DNA from: an uncultured Collinsella sp.
Lineage (GTDB): Bacteria > Actinomycetota > Coriobacteriia > Coriobacteriales > Coriobacteriaceae
Assembly (NCBI GenBank): GCA_934654795.1
Contig: CAKUGT010000004.1
Coordinates: forward strand, 19,403-83,402
Reading direction: 5' to 3'
DNA length: 64,000 nt
The notes beneath the pieces are model-generated. The model searched no databases. It had not been told where the DNA came from and saw nothing but the letters and a program-made list of their open reading frames with translations. Shown here piece by piece: positions 1 through 8,951 of this stretch. The position numbers and the translations under genes were made by a program. Within the stretch, counting starts at the first letter, position 1. Each line of letters opens with the position of its first letter.

Positions 1-3
1 CCT

Positions 4-68
4 AAACCGTCCCAACATTCGACGTTTTTTGCCAATATCGGGAAAAGCATCGAATGTTGGGACGGTTT
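4..68. repeat. 65-bp palindromic intergenic repeat, family R1 copy a
   Basis: Arms AAACCGTCCCAACATTCGA and its reverse complement flank a short A/T-rich loop. The same arms recur at 4173-4237 and 14522-14586, so this is an interspersed palindromic family. It lies upstream of moaA, at the window edge; the gene it follows is outside the window. No function can be read directly; a 3'-end hairpin or REP-like element is possible. Confidence 0.8.
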
Positions 69-199
69 GAATGCTGAGAATGGGCTCGGGAAGCCCTTCT
101 TGCTCGAATAGCCTGTCCTGTCGTACGCGTGTCGACCTAGTTCCTGTGTGCGGTACTATATTCCCTGAAGAATAATGGCCTGCGCGAGGGGAGGATTGC

Positions 200-1255
200 G
201 TGGACGAGCGCCTGCAACATGACGGTTTTGGCCGCGACATCAACTACCTGCGCATTGCCGTTACCGACAAGTGCAATTTCCGTTGCATCTATTGCATGCC
301 CGTCGACGGCGTAGCGCCGCGCGCACACGATGAGCTGCTCAGTGCCGAGGAAATTGCTCGCTTTGTGCGTCTGGTGGCGGGGGAAGGCATTCGCCGTGTG
401 CGCCTGACGGGTGGCGAGCCGCTGGTCAGCCGCCGCATTATCCCGCTCATTCGCGACATCCGTGCGATCCCGCAGATCGAGGATATCTCGCTCACCACCA
501 ACGGCGCGCTGCTGCCCAAGCTGGCGCCGCAGCTCAAAGACGCCGGGCTCGACCGCGTCAACATTTCGCTCGACACGCTCGACCCCACACTCTTCGGAAA
601 GATCACGCGCCTGGGCCGGCTCGAGCAAACCATGGCCGGCATCGATGCGGCGCTTGCTTGGGGCTTTGAGCCGGTTAAGGTCAACTGCGTGGTGGTCCGC
701 CGCCTCAACCAGGATGTGGCGGCCCTCGCGCGGCTGACCGTTGACCGTCCCATTCACCTGCGCTTTATCGAATACATGCCCATCGGCGACGAGCACACGA
801 GCTCGCATTGCGCCGTGGACCCGCACGCGCCTTCGTTCAATCCCGAGCTGTGGGACGCGAGCGACACAGTGCCGAGCGACGAGCTGCGGGCGCGCATCAA
901 TGCCGGGGCCGCCGCGGCTGGCCTGGGTGAGCTTGAGCCGCTCGACATCAACGACGCTCCTGCCGGCGCGGGCCCTGCGCGCTACTGGCGCTTCCCGGAC
1001 GCAGCGGGCACGGTCGGCTTCATTAGCGCCATGTCCAACCATTTTTGCGCGAGCTGCAACCGTCTGCGCCTGACGGCGGACGGCAGCGTTCGCCCCTGCC
1101 TGTTCAGCGATGCCGAGTATTCGGTGCGCGAGGCGCTGCGCCGTGGTGATGATATGCAGGTGCTTTCGATTTGGCGCGATGCCGTGGCCCACAAACCGCA
1201 GGAACACGCGATAATTGAGGGCACGCAACGATTTATGTCCCAAATCGGAGGATGA
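200..1255 (+). CDS. moaA: GTP 3',8-cyclase MoaA (molybdenum cofactor biosynthesis)
   Basis: This radical-SAM enzyme makes the first intermediate of molybdopterin from GTP, together with MoaC. The N-terminal cluster motif CNFRCIYC is at residues 25-32 (Cys25, Cys29, Cys32). A second CxxC plus downstream Cys near residues 275-295 would hold the C-terminal [4Fe-4S] cluster that binds GTP. The protein ends in Gly-Gly, the conserved MoaA tail. The 351-residue length is normal for the family. The GTG start at 200 was chosen because a purine-rich GAGGGGAGG lies just upstream. The stop is 4 bases before the ATG of the moaC-mobB gene, so the two are very likely cotranscribed and translationally coupled. 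No moaD, moaE or moeA is in the window. Confidence 0.95.
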   Translation: MDERLQHDGFGRDINYLRIAVTDKCNFRCIYCMPVDGVAPRAHDELLSAEEIARFVRLVAGEGIRRVRLTGGEPLVSRRIIPLIRDIRAIPQIEDISLTTNGALLPKLAPQLKDAGLDRVNISLDTLDPTLFGKITRLGRLEQTMAGIDAALAWGFEPVKVNCVVVRRLNQDVAALARLTVDRPIHLRFIEYMPIGDEHTSSHCAVDPHAPSFNPELWDASDTVPSDELRARINAGAAAAGLGELEPLDINDAPAGAGPARYWRFPDAAGTVGFISAMSNHFCASCNRLRLTADGSVRPCLFSDAEYSVREALRRGDDMQVLSIWRDAVAHKPQEHAIIEGTQRFMSQIGG

Positions 1256-1259
1256 TCAT

Positions 1260-2567
1260 ATGGCCAAGAGCAGGTACGCCGATGCCACCAAGGCCGCTCG
1301 CAGGGCCGCGATGTCAGCCCACAAAGCCACGTCTGCCAGCAAAGACGCCGCGACCGCGGCCGTGCAGCCGCCCGCGAGCGACAACGCCGCCGAGTCCGCC
1401 CGCGACGCACGCCGCGACGAGCTGACGCACGTGGACGCCAAGGGCGAGGTGCGCATGGTCGACGTATCCGACAAGGCCGAGACGCACCGCATCGCCATCG
1501 CCGAGGGCACCATCCTCATGCATCCCGAGACGCAGGCGATGGTGCTGCAGGACCGCGCCAAAAAGGGTGACGTGCTCGCCTGCGCGCGCGTGGCGGGCAT
1601 CATGGCCATCAAGCGCACGAGCGACATCATCCCCATGTGCCATCCGCTGCTCATCACCAAGAGCAAGTGCGATATCGAGCCCATCGCTCCGGCAGGAATG
1701 CCTGCCGAGGACGTGCCCGAGGGCTGGGCGCCGGCGCGCCTGGACGGGCAGGTCGGCTTTCATGTGCTGGTCACGGCGGGCGTGACGGGCAAGACGGGTA
1801 TTGAGATGGAGACGCTGACCGGCGCGAGTGCCGCGTGCCTGACCATCTACGACATGTGCAAGGCCGTCGACCGCGGCATGGAAATCGTCGACGTGCGCCT
1901 GCTGCACAAGGAGGGCGGCCGCTCGGGCGTGTGGGATCGCGCAGAGCGCCAAGCCGCTGCTACTGAGGCCGTGGCCGCCGACGGTGCCGCGCTCGCGAGC
2001 GCACCCGTCGCCGTCGCGCCCGCAGCTCCGGCCCCGGCCGTCCCCGCGATCGCGTTTATCGGCTACCAGAACTCGGGCAAGACCACGCTCGTCGAGAAGG
2101 TTATCGCCGAGCTCACCCGCCGCGGCCTGCGCGTGGGTTCGCTCAAGCATCATGGGCACCACGGCTTTGATATCGATGTGCCTGCTAAGGATACGTGGCG
2201 CCATCACCAGGCCGGATCCAAACACGTGGGCCTCATCTGCGCCACGCGCTGGGCGGAGTACGCCGACACGCGCGAGGAGGACGAGATGCCCGCGCGCGAA
2301 CTGCTGTCGCGCTACAACGACGTCGATGTGGTGATTATCGAGGGCTACAAGACCGAGGGCTTCGACAATATCGTGGTCGCGCGCTCCGGTGTCGACCGTC
2401 TGCGCGGCAAGAGCTCGCTCGACCTGGTCGACGGCCGCACACTGGCCCTCGCCTGCAACGAAGCCCTGGCGCGTCAGGCCTTCGACGCCGGCTTTGCGAC
2501 CCGAGCCATCAACATCAACGACGCCCGAGCCATTTGCGACCTGATCCAAGACCACCTTCAGGCTTGA
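1260..2567 (+). CDS. moaC: MoaC-MobB fusion, molybdenum cofactor biosynthesis bifunctional protein
   Basis: Two molybdenum cofactor proteins are joined in one 435-residue chain. After a basic, Ala-rich leader of about 55 residues, residues 56-225 match MoaC (cyclic pyranopterin monophosphate synthase), with the typical stretches HVDAKGEVRMVDVS, MCHPLLITK and GASAACLTIYDMCKA. An Ala/Pro linker follows. Residues from about 260 match MobB, with a P-loop GYQNSGKTT and the family SLKHHGH segment. MobB binds GTP and assists attachment of the guanine nucleotide to the cofactor. The start at 1260 follows a GGAGG near the moaA stop; longer upstream starts would overlap moaA. Both halves look intact, so both activities are expected. 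MoaC-MobB fusion is inferred from the continuous frame. Confidence 0.93.
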   Translation: MAKSRYADATKAARRAAMSAHKATSASKDAATAAVQPPASDNAAESARDARRDELTHVDAKGEVRMVDVSDKAETHRIAIAEGTILMHPETQAMVLQDRAKKGDVLACARVAGIMAIKRTSDIIPMCHPLLITKSKCDIEPIAPAGMPAEDVPEGWAPARLDGQVGFHVLVTAGVTGKTGIEMETLTGASAACLTIYDMCKAVDRGMEIVDVRLLHKEGGRSGVWDRAERQAAATEAVAADGAALASAPVAVAPAAPAPAVPAIAFIGYQNSGKTTLVEKVIAELTRRGLRVGSLKHHGHHGFDIDVPAKDTWRHHQAGSKHVGLICATRWAEYADTREEDEMPARELLSRYNDVDVVIIEGYKTEGFDNIVVARSGVDRLRGKSSLDLVDGRTLALACNEALARQAFDAGFATRAININDARAICDLIQDHLQA

Positions 2568-2573
2568 CGCTGC

Positions 2574-2673
2574 GCCGGCCCCAAGCACCCCATCTCGCCC
2601 CTCAAGCCGTCGCTCGCGTACCAAAGTACGCGTCGCTCCTCTTTCGGGGCGACCTGGGGCACTTGGAACCGGC
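2574..2673. repeat. 100-bp imperfect hairpin element after moaC-mobB
   Basis: The left part (GCCGGCCCCAAGCACCCC...) pairs with the right part (GGGGCACTTGGAACCGGC) across about 100 bp, with an apical GCGTAC/GTACGC stem. It starts 7 bases after the moaC-mobB stop. The 2568-2896 interval holds only this hairpin, the terminator at 2698-2730 and the MFS leader; no gene is seen there. Confidence 0.65.
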
Positions 2674-2697
2674 TCGCTACGTTGCCATATCATTGGG

Positions 2698-2730
2698 CCA
2701 CCACAGGCAGGCACCTTTGTGGTGGTTTTT
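2698..2730 (+). terminator. R2-family hairpin with T-tract, likely intrinsic terminator
   Basis: CCACCACA pairs with TGTGGTGG around a GGCAGGCACCT centre and is followed by TTTTT. Relatives occur at 4257, 5217, 14477 and 49453. It probably ends the moaA-moaC-mobB transcript. Confidence 0.7.
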
Positions 2731-2896
2731 GCTTTGGTAGATGTTTGGGACATGCCTTAAAATCTACCAAGTAGTTCGTGCTGGCAAAAACGGAGAGAAG
2801 GGGCCCGATGCGTCCTTAACGTTTCATACGGATAGATTGAGTCGATGGCCGGTGGTCAATGTCCGCGGCCGTATTCGTATGCAACAAGGAGCCCTC

Positions 2897-4171
2897 ATGC
2901 CTACATCTCTATTTCCTAAATCCCAACCATCGCTGTCCACGCAAGCAAAGCGCCTGGTGGCAATGCGGTTTCTCATCTACACCGGCTTCCAGACCAGCTA
3001 CTTTATCGGCGTTATCGGAACGCTCACCTATGCGGACGGCGCTTCGGTCGTCGCGACGTCGCTGGCCGTCCTGTTTATGAACGTCTTCGTGATCCTGGGG
3101 TCCTTTGCGGGCGGCGCGGCGCTCGACGCCCGGGGCCCGCGCCGCCATTTTCTGCTGAGCATCGTCGGCGCGCTGGCAACCGGCGCGGCGATCATCGCCT
3201 TTGGCAGCGCGACCGGAACAGTCCTTGCCGGCGCGGTGCTCTTGGGCTTTGTAATGGGGTTCGCTCAGCCCATCGCCACGTCCTATCCGGCCTACCTCAC
3301 CGACGACCCCGTCGAACTCAAAGACATCAACTCCACCATCACCATGTTCTCCAACGTGAGCATCATCGTTGGCCCCACGCTGGGCGGCTTTGTTGCGGCG
3401 GCAGCATCGTCACGCGCGGTGTTCGTGCTCATGATACTGTTCACCCTGCTCGCGCTCATTGCCGGCTGGGGTTTTAGACCGCAGGCGGGCCACATCGCCG
3501 GGCAAGTGAACAACGATTCGGCGGAGGAAGGAGAGCGCGCGGTCCAAAGCCCCAACACGTCCGCCCGCGCCACCTTCGCAGCCAGCATCAAGACGGTCTT
3601 CACCAACAGCGTTCTCGCCCTGCTCTTCTGCATCATCTTCCTCTCGAACTTTGGCTACGGCGCCTTCGATCCGCTGGAGTCGTTTTTCTATCGCGACGTC
3701 CTGCACGTCGGCGTCGAGTGGATGGGCTGGCTCTCGTCGGCCTCGGGCGTGGGCGCGGTGCTGGGTGCCGTGCTCGCGATCCGCTTGCCGCCGCACTTGG
3801 TAAACCTAAAAACGCTGCTCGTGGCGCTTATGTCCGTGGGCCTGGGAAGTCTGCTCTATGTGGGGACGCCGTACGTGGGTGTGGCCCTCGTCGGCCAGAT
3901 CGCCTTGGGCATAGCTTGGGGTGTCGTCAACCCGCTCCACAACACCATCGTGCAAACGACGGCGCCGCTCGAGCAACTCGGTCGCGTGAACTCGGTCATG
4001 GGCTTTGGCAATATGTTCGCCGGCGTGGCGCCGCTGGCGATTGCCCCGTGGCTGGCGACAACATTTGGCGTACAGCGGACGCTCGTGGGGGCGGGCATGG
4101 TCGTGACGGCGGTCCCTGCGGCGTTGCTGCTGTTTGGACGCAATCATTTGGATCGTGCCGTAAAGCGGTAA
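2897..4171 (+). CDS. Major facilitator superfamily transporter, substrate unknown
   Basis: A 424-residue integral membrane protein with about 12 hydrophobic segments in two halves and a hydrophilic central loop around residues 200-230, the usual MFS layout. A GGAALDARGPRRHF segment after the second helix resembles the MFS loop 2-3 motif (G-x-x-D-R-x-G-R-R). The start at 2897 was preferred because AAGGAG lies six bases upstream; the longer frame from 2741 has no ribosome site and begins within the leader. The stop lies two bases before an R1 palindrome. Neighbours do not suggest a substrate. An efflux role is common for this subfamily but is not shown by the sequence. Confidence 0.85.
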   Translation: MPTSLFPKSQPSLSTQAKRLVAMRFLIYTGFQTSYFIGVIGTLTYADGASVVATSLAVLFMNVFVILGSFAGGAALDARGPRRHFLLSIVGALATGAAIIAFGSATGTVLAGAVLLGFVMGFAQPIATSYPAYLTDDPVELKDINSTITMFSNVSIIVGPTLGGFVAAAASSRAVFVLMILFTLLALIAGWGFRPQAGHIAGQVNNDSAEEGERAVQSPNTSARATFAASIKTVFTNSVLALLFCIIFLSNFGYGAFDPLESFFYRDVLHVGVEWMGWLSSASGVGAVLGAVLAIRLPPHLVNLKTLLVALMSVGLGSLLYVGTPYVGVALVGQIALGIAWGVVNPLHNTIVQTTAPLEQLGRVNSVMGFGNMFAGVAPLAIAPWLATTFGVQRTLVGAGMVVTAVPAALLLFGRNHLDRAVKR

Positions 4172-4172
4172 G

Positions 4173-4237
4173 AAACCATCACAACATTCGATGAAAATCG
4201 CGATTTTGCCGAAAAACGTCGAATGTTGTGATGGTTT
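4173..4237. repeat. 65-bp palindromic intergenic repeat, family R1 copy b
   Basis: Arms AAACCATCACAACATTCGA and GAATGTTGTGATGGTTT pair; the loop carries AAAATCGCGATTTT. Relative to the other copies, the arms change C to T on one side and G to A on the other, keeping the pairing. It starts directly after the MFS stop codon. Confidence 0.85.
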
Positions 4238-4256
4238 GGCCCGTAGACGCCGCAAT

Positions 4257-4294
4257 CACCACAAAGGGGGCCAGGCACCTTTGTGGTGGTTTTG
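4257..4294 (+). terminator. R2-family hairpin with short T-tract
   Basis: CACCACAAAGG pairs with CCTTTGTGGTG around GGGCCAGG, followed by GTTTTG. It lies between the MFS gene and the HAD gene and would act as a terminator or 3'-end hairpin. Confidence 0.6.
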
Positions 4295-4382
4295 CACCAA
4301 AGCGCCCCGTGCGCGCCTTGGTATACCATGTACGCCGTTCACGAATACACCCCACACCGCCGCACAACCCAGAAAGGCCCCC

Positions 4383-5204
4383 ATGGACACCACCTTCAGC
4401 CACATCAAAGCCGTGTTCTGCGATATCGACGGTACGCTGCTCACGAGCCAGCACACGGTGTCCCCGCGCACCGTGGCGGCGATCCGCGCCCTGCGCGAGC
4501 GTGGCGTGCTCTTTGGCCTGTGCACCGGGCGCGACGCCCACGCGACCGAGGCCATGTACGAGCTCTGGGGCATCGAGGGCCTGGTGGACGTGCTCGTGGG
4601 CTGCGGTGGCGCCGAGGTCATCGACCGCGCGCACGGCATCAACGAGCTGAGCTACCCGCTGCCGGGCGAGACCATCGCGCGCATCTGCAAGCACATGGCG
4701 GACCTTCCGGCGACGCCCGTCTGCCCCCGAGACGGCGTGTTCTACGTGCCCGAGAGCAACGCGTGCGTCGAGCACCTGTCGCGCGTCGATGGCGTGCCCT
4801 ACCAGGTGGTCGATTTTGCCGAGTTTTTGCGCGAGCCGCAGCCCAAGGTGATGTTTACCATGGCGCCCGAGGTAATGCCGCGGGTGATTGAGCGGGCGTC
4901 GACGTTTGCCGATAACACCGTTAAGGCGGCGGCTCTGCAAACCACGCAGCGGCTCTACGAGTTCATGGATCCGCGCGTGTCCAAGACGCGCGGCCTTGTG
5001 CGCGTGGCGGAGCTCAACGACATGGAGCTCCAGAACATCTGCGTGTTTGGCGATGCCGATAACGACACCTGCATGGTGGCCGACGCCGGCGTGGGTGTGG
5101 CCATGGCAAACGGCAGCGCCGCCACCCGTGCCGCCGCCGACTTTGTAACCGCCAGCAACGACAAAGACGGCATCGCGATCTTTATCGAGGAACACCTGCT
5201 ATAG
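4383..5204 (+). CDS. Cof-type HAD-superfamily hydrolase
   Basis: A 273-residue phosphatase-like protein of the HAD superfamily, Cof/YidA branch, which dephosphorylates small phosphometabolites in the cytosol. Motif I is DIDGT at residues 14-18, with the nucleophile Asp14 and acid/base Asp16. Motif II is in LCTGRD (about residue 50). The C-terminal motif IV is FGDADND, followed by the family segment GVAMANG. The middle forms the C2-type cap. The ATG at 4383 follows GAAAGG and matches the normal N-terminus of the family; the frame extends upstream through the R1/R2 repeats but that part is not protein-like. The substrate cannot be told. It stands alone between hairpin repeats. Confidence 0.9.
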   Translation: MDTTFSHIKAVFCDIDGTLLTSQHTVSPRTVAAIRALRERGVLFGLCTGRDAHATEAMYELWGIEGLVDVLVGCGGAEVIDRAHGINELSYPLPGETIARICKHMADLPATPVCPRDGVFYVPESNACVEHLSRVDGVPYQVVDFAEFLREPQPKVMFTMAPEVMPRVIERASTFADNTVKAAALQTTQRLYEFMDPRVSKTRGLVRVAELNDMELQNICVFGDADNDTCMVADAGVGVAMANGSAATRAAADFVTASNDKDGIAIFIEEHLL

Positions 5205-5216
5205 CGCTGGGGGAGA

Positions 5217-5252
5217 GCCACCACAAAGGGAACAGGCGCCTTTGCGGTGGCC
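5217..5252. repeat. R2-family palindrome after the HAD gene
   Basis: GCCACCACAAAGG pairs with CCTTTGCGGTGGC around GAACAGGCG. There is no T-tract after it, so termination is less certain than for the sister copies. It lies 12 bases after the HAD stop. Confidence 0.6.
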
Positions 5253-5269
5253 TCAGGCGATTTGGGCAA

Positions 5270-5708
5270 ATTGATGCCTAAAATCTGTGGGAAAATTCAA
5301 ATATTGTTGTCTGAACATCATGCTTCTAACCACCGATGGGTTTAAGATATTCTCATCAATTTGGTAGGATATTCATCCCGGTTAATGACCTACCGCTCAC
5401 GGTCGATTTTCGACCGTTCACAGGATGTTTGCTATTGAGCAAAATGTTGTGCAAATAAATCTAATGCCATTAAAAATTAATAGGCAACTAAATTACCAGC
5501 AGAAACAAAAAATAGATACCGAATAAACGAAGGTAAATCTGAGCAAATGTCAAGAGAATTGAGAACTCGCTACAAAAATGTCGGTTTTGTTGCTCAGATG
5601 TTTAAACAATCGTTATAATTGCATTACTAAACGAGCGCAATTACAGATTGCGCAGATACGTTTGATGGTGAAAGAGCAAGATCGCGGTCTCTTGGGGAGG
5701 AGACATCG
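5270..5708 (+). promoter_or_regulatory. AT-rich leader and control region of the pilus operon
   Basis: About 440 bases without a gene and clearly richer in A/T than the rest of the window. It holds several inverted repeats: GGTAGG/CCTACC near 5362-5394, GGTCGA/TCGACC at 5401-5415, and ATCTGAGCAA (5537-5546) with its complement TTGCTCAGAT (5590-5599). A promoter overlaps the last of these. The ribosome site GGGGAGGAG lies just before the ATG at 5709. The low GC suggests a transferred or regulator-bound segment. Confidence 0.6.
5590..5619 (+). promoter_or_regulatory. Sigma-70-type promoter for the pilus operon
   Basis: TTGCTC (5590-5595), an 18-base spacer and TATAAT (5614-5619) form a good housekeeping promoter about 90 bases before the first pilin gene. 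The -35 box is part of the right arm of a 10-bp inverted repeat, so a protein bound there would block or alter transcription. Confidence 0.7.
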
Positions 5709-8700
5709 ATGAAAGCGAATTCAGAAAAAACTAAGCAGAGTAAAAAAGCGACGCGCCGTGTACTGGCAGGCGTTTTGTGCGGAGCCTCCGTGTTGAGCCT
5801 GGTACTGTCGCTCGTCATGCCTCCAATCTCGCAGGCCATTGCCAACGACACCCAGACAGTTTCTACCGAGGAAGCTGTAACGGGGAGTTCCTCAAGTGAG
5901 TCCGCTGCTGTAGATAACACCAGCGAGGATGCCGAAAACCAGAATAGCGCCGCCACCTCTGCGAACGCGGCTACTACTGTGAACAAGGGCATCTACAAGC
6001 CCACGTCTATCGGTATCGGTACGAATATCGATATCTCCACCCCCGATCCCGGCGTGGCCACCTACGTCGGCCGCGACATGTACATCGGTGGTAAGCCGAA
6101 CAAAACTAGCACTCTTGATGCGAATAACGCCCCCACCGGCTCATATGCCGCTGAGGCGGAGGGCCTTACCGTGGTCCACGGCAAACTGGCCATGAATCCT
6201 ATCAAGGAGAGTTGGGGCGGCCAGGGCTTCCGTTTCGGCACCGTTGGTTTTGGATCGCAGTTTCGTCCCAGGGAGGAAAGCACGGTGCTTGCGGTCGCCG
6301 GCATAAACAGCTTGATTGAGAACATGAATACCGGTCAGGGAACGATCTCAGATACTGCGACGGTTGGTGCTTGGACCAAGGGTGCTTGGGTCGGCAAGGC
6401 GACAAAGACTGACTCCAACCCTGGCTATGACTATACCGCGCAGATCGCCGGTCCCATTACCTATTCCTATTGGGATTCGAATGCTAACAACGGGCGCCAG
6501 TCTGTCGTGAAAAAGCAAGGTAATTGGTTCGAGGGCTCGGATGCTCTGAAGAGCGACCTGTTCAATCAAAATGTTGATTTGACTAATGTTAACGGTAGCG
6601 ATTATTCGAGCTACAACGGTGCAGATGGATACCTCTCGAAGCTATCGAAACAGCTCGCCTCGTTTGCAAATACCGGCACAGTTACGGATGGTTCCGCAAT
6701 TAGCGACAACAGCTACGTAATCAACAAGTACGATAACAAGGGAACAAGCTATACACTCACTTTCGATGGTAGTGAGAAGTCTGTTTCCGGTGCGCTTGAT
6801 ACCGGAATCCCGAACAATACGATTCGCAACACCGAGCGACTCATCACCTTTACCGGCGATGGAACTTCTATGCAACAGGTCTTCACCATCGCCGGTTCCG
6901 AGCTCTCCAACTTGAAGGATGGCGTCTACTACCGCGGCGTCGACTTTAAGTTCACCAATGTCCCCGAAGGCGCATCCATTGTCGTGAACGTTACAGGTAC
7001 TGATCCTGTCGAGTTCCACAACGGCTGGCGCTTCTGGTGGGGCAATGATGAAATATCTCGTGGTTACGAGAAACAGTACGCCGGTCAAGACCTTGGCGTG
7101 AAATACTCGCTGGCCTCCCAGTCCATCATGTGGAACTTCGTGGATACCACCAGCCTTACCATTCGCGGCGGCATTGCAGGTGAGGGTCGAGAGGACTGGG
7201 ACGGCAAGGACGGCAAGTGGACCGACGATGACCCCGCCGCTGCTATGCTCGGATCGATTCTCGTTCCCAACGGAAGCTTCGATGACCATGTGACCACCAA
7301 CGGTCGTGTGTACGTGGGCGAAGACTTCATGATGAACAACCCTAACGCCGCGTACGACTTCGGAAATAATCTCGAGGGTAAATCGGCTTCCGTCATCGAT
7401 ATGGATCAGGAGCGTCACAATTTTCCGTGGTCCGGGTCGTATACACCGGACGGCTCTGCCATTGCGTGGAGCAAGGTCGACGCTGCGGACGGCATGACGC
7501 CGCTTTCTGGTTCCTCGTGGACAATATACGGCACTGTCGATGATGCCAAGAATGAAACGTATCCCATCGTTACGGTAACGGATGGCGGTGCCAATGATTA
7601 CTCTTCGGATGATGGCGAGCTTCAGTTCAACTATTTGAATCAGAAGGCCAAAATTGGCGATCCCAACGATAAAGACTACTTCACGTACTACATTCGCGAG
7701 GTCAAGGCGCCGGCTGGTTATCAGAAGTCGGACACCATCTACTACGCAACCATGAACAACACCGGCGAGCAGGTGAACTATGTTCAGGGTCATGTGGACA
7801 CGGTGAACGGAAATGAGCTCGTTTCATTCGATGATTCCAACACCACGGGCGCCATCTCCAACACCAAGATCACCGGTACGGTGTCTTGGACCAAGGTTGA
7901 GGAGAGCGACACGGGACACACTCCTTTGGCTGGTTCCGAGTGGGCGCTTACCAAGGTAAAGGATGCCGATGGTGCCGAAATTCCGGACGCTGCATCCCTG
8001 ACTGTGATTGATAACGATACGAATGCGGAAGCTGTCAGCAACAAGTGGGCAGATTCTGATCCCGCCGATGGCAAGTTCAAGCTCGAGGGTCTGCTGCCGG
8101 GCACGTACACGCTCACGGAGACCCAGGCGCCGTTTGGCTACGAGCTGAACCAGACAACCTACGAGTTCACGGTGTCCAAGGCGGACGGTTCCATTGCGTG
8201 GACCGAGGGAAAGAAACCGAGCATTGTTGAGGGCACTACGTACATCTCCGATTCTCTCACCACCACGTCCGTGGAAATCCCGGTGACTAAGTCCGTCCGT
8301 AATACGGACTGGCCGAAGGATTCCAGCGGGAAATACGTTGCGTTCGACTTCAACATCGAGGCTACGGGGGATTACGCAACCAACGTGCCCATTCCTAACC
8401 CGGCAGACCTCTCCATTGCACCCGCAGCAGGGGAGACCGACGCCGCCAAGCCCAACAACATCACGGCGACCTTTGGCGCCATGACGTTCAACAAGTCTCA
8501 CCTGTCCGATACCCCCGGTACGGCGGGTGACTACGCCAGGACCTACACCTACACGGTGAAGGAGGTCGCGCCTACCACCGGTGCCATCGATAAGCTCCGC
8601 TACTCCAAGGCCGAGTACCAGGTTGCCGTCACGGTGAAGGCCGTCATGAATGAGACCACTGGCAAGTACACCGGTCTTACCACCTCTACCACCGTTACGC

Positions 8701-8951
8701 AGATGAAGGACGACATGGGCAACACCCTTGGCGAGAACGGGCAGGGCGTCGTGGTTGAACCCTCCGCCGCCGCGCCCGACGCCATTCCCGCCTCCACCTT
8801 CACCAACACCTACTCCACTTCTTTGCCCCTTTCTGGTATGTCGGGCGTCACTCTGACGTACCTTGCCGGCGCGGCGGTGCTTTGCGCTGCTGCGGCCTGG
8901 ATGCACATTCGTCGCAAGGCGAATGCGAAGGGAGGTGAGCGTCGTGAATAA
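5709..8951 (+). CDS. Large LPxTG-type surface/pilus tip protein with SpaA/Cna-B domains
   Basis: A 1080-residue cell-wall protein, probably the tip adhesin of a sortase-built pilus. Residues 1-48 form a long signal peptide with a basic start and hydrophobic core. Residues about 85-400 resemble the choice-of-anchor A fold (VGRDMYIGG, LTVVHGKLAMN). Two SpaA/Cna-B-type domains follow (about 585-685 and 720-825), each ending in an E-box (YYIREVKAPAGY, YTLTETQAPFGY). A third immunoglobulin-like domain (about 850-1030) resembles the streptococcal pilin isopeptide-linkage domain, with TVKEVAP. The sorting signal LPLSG precedes a hydrophobic helix and a basic tail. It is the first gene after the leader promoter and overlaps the next start by 8 bases. 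The binding target is unknown. Confidence 0.88.
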   Translation: MKANSEKTKQSKKATRRVLAGVLCGASVLSLVLSLVMPPISQAIANDTQTVSTEEAVTGSSSSESAAVDNTSEDAENQNSAATSANAATTVNKGIYKPTSIGIGTNIDISTPDPGVATYVGRDMYIGGKPNKTSTLDANNAPTGSYAAEAEGLTVVHGKLAMNPIKESWGGQGFRFGTVGFGSQFRPREESTVLAVAGINSLIENMNTGQGTISDTATVGAWTKGAWVGKATKTDSNPGYDYTAQIAGPITYSYWDSNANNGRQSVVKKQGNWFEGSDALKSDLFNQNVDLTNVNGSDYSSYNGADGYLSKLSKQLASFANTGTVTDGSAISDNSYVINKYDNKGTSYTLTFDGSEKSVSGALDTGIPNNTIRNTERLITFTGDGTSMQQVFTIAGSELSNLKDGVYYRGVDFKFTNVPEGASIVVNVTGTDPVEFHNGWRFWWGNDEISRGYEKQYAGQDLGVKYSLASQSIMWNFVDTTSLTIRGGIAGEGREDWDGKDGKWTDDDPAAAMLGSILVPNGSFDDHVTTNGRVYVGEDFMMNNPNAAYDFGNNLEGKSASVIDMDQERHNFPWSGSYTPDGSAIAWSKVDAADGMTPLSGSSWTIYGTVDDAKNETYPIVTVTDGGANDYSSDDGELQFNYLNQKAKIGDPNDKDYFTYYIREVKAPAGYQKSDTIYYATMNNTGEQVNYVQGHVDTVNGNELVSFDDSNTTGAISNTKITGTVSWTKVEESDTGHTPLAGSEWALTKVKDADGAEIPDAASLTVIDNDTNAEAVSNKWADSDPADGKFKLEGLLPGTYTLTETQAPFGYELNQTTYEFTVSKADGSIAWTEGKKPSIVEGTTYISDSLTTTSVEIPVTKSVRNTDWPKDSSGKYVAFDFNIEATGDYATNVPIPNPADLSIAPAAGETDAAKPNNITATFGAMTFNKSHLSDTPGTAGDYARTYTYTVKEVAPTTGAIDKLRYSKAEYQVAVTVKAVMNETTGKYTGLTTSTTVTQMKDDMGNTLGENGQGVVVEPSAAAPDAIPASTFTNTYSTSLPLSGMSGVTLTYLAGAAVLCAAAAWMHIRRKANAKGGERRE

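Noticed and set aside
2741-2896. N-terminal extension of the MFS transporter
   Set aside because: No ribosome site at 2741 and the added residues do not look like a membrane protein start; the ATG at 2897 has AAGGAG upstream.
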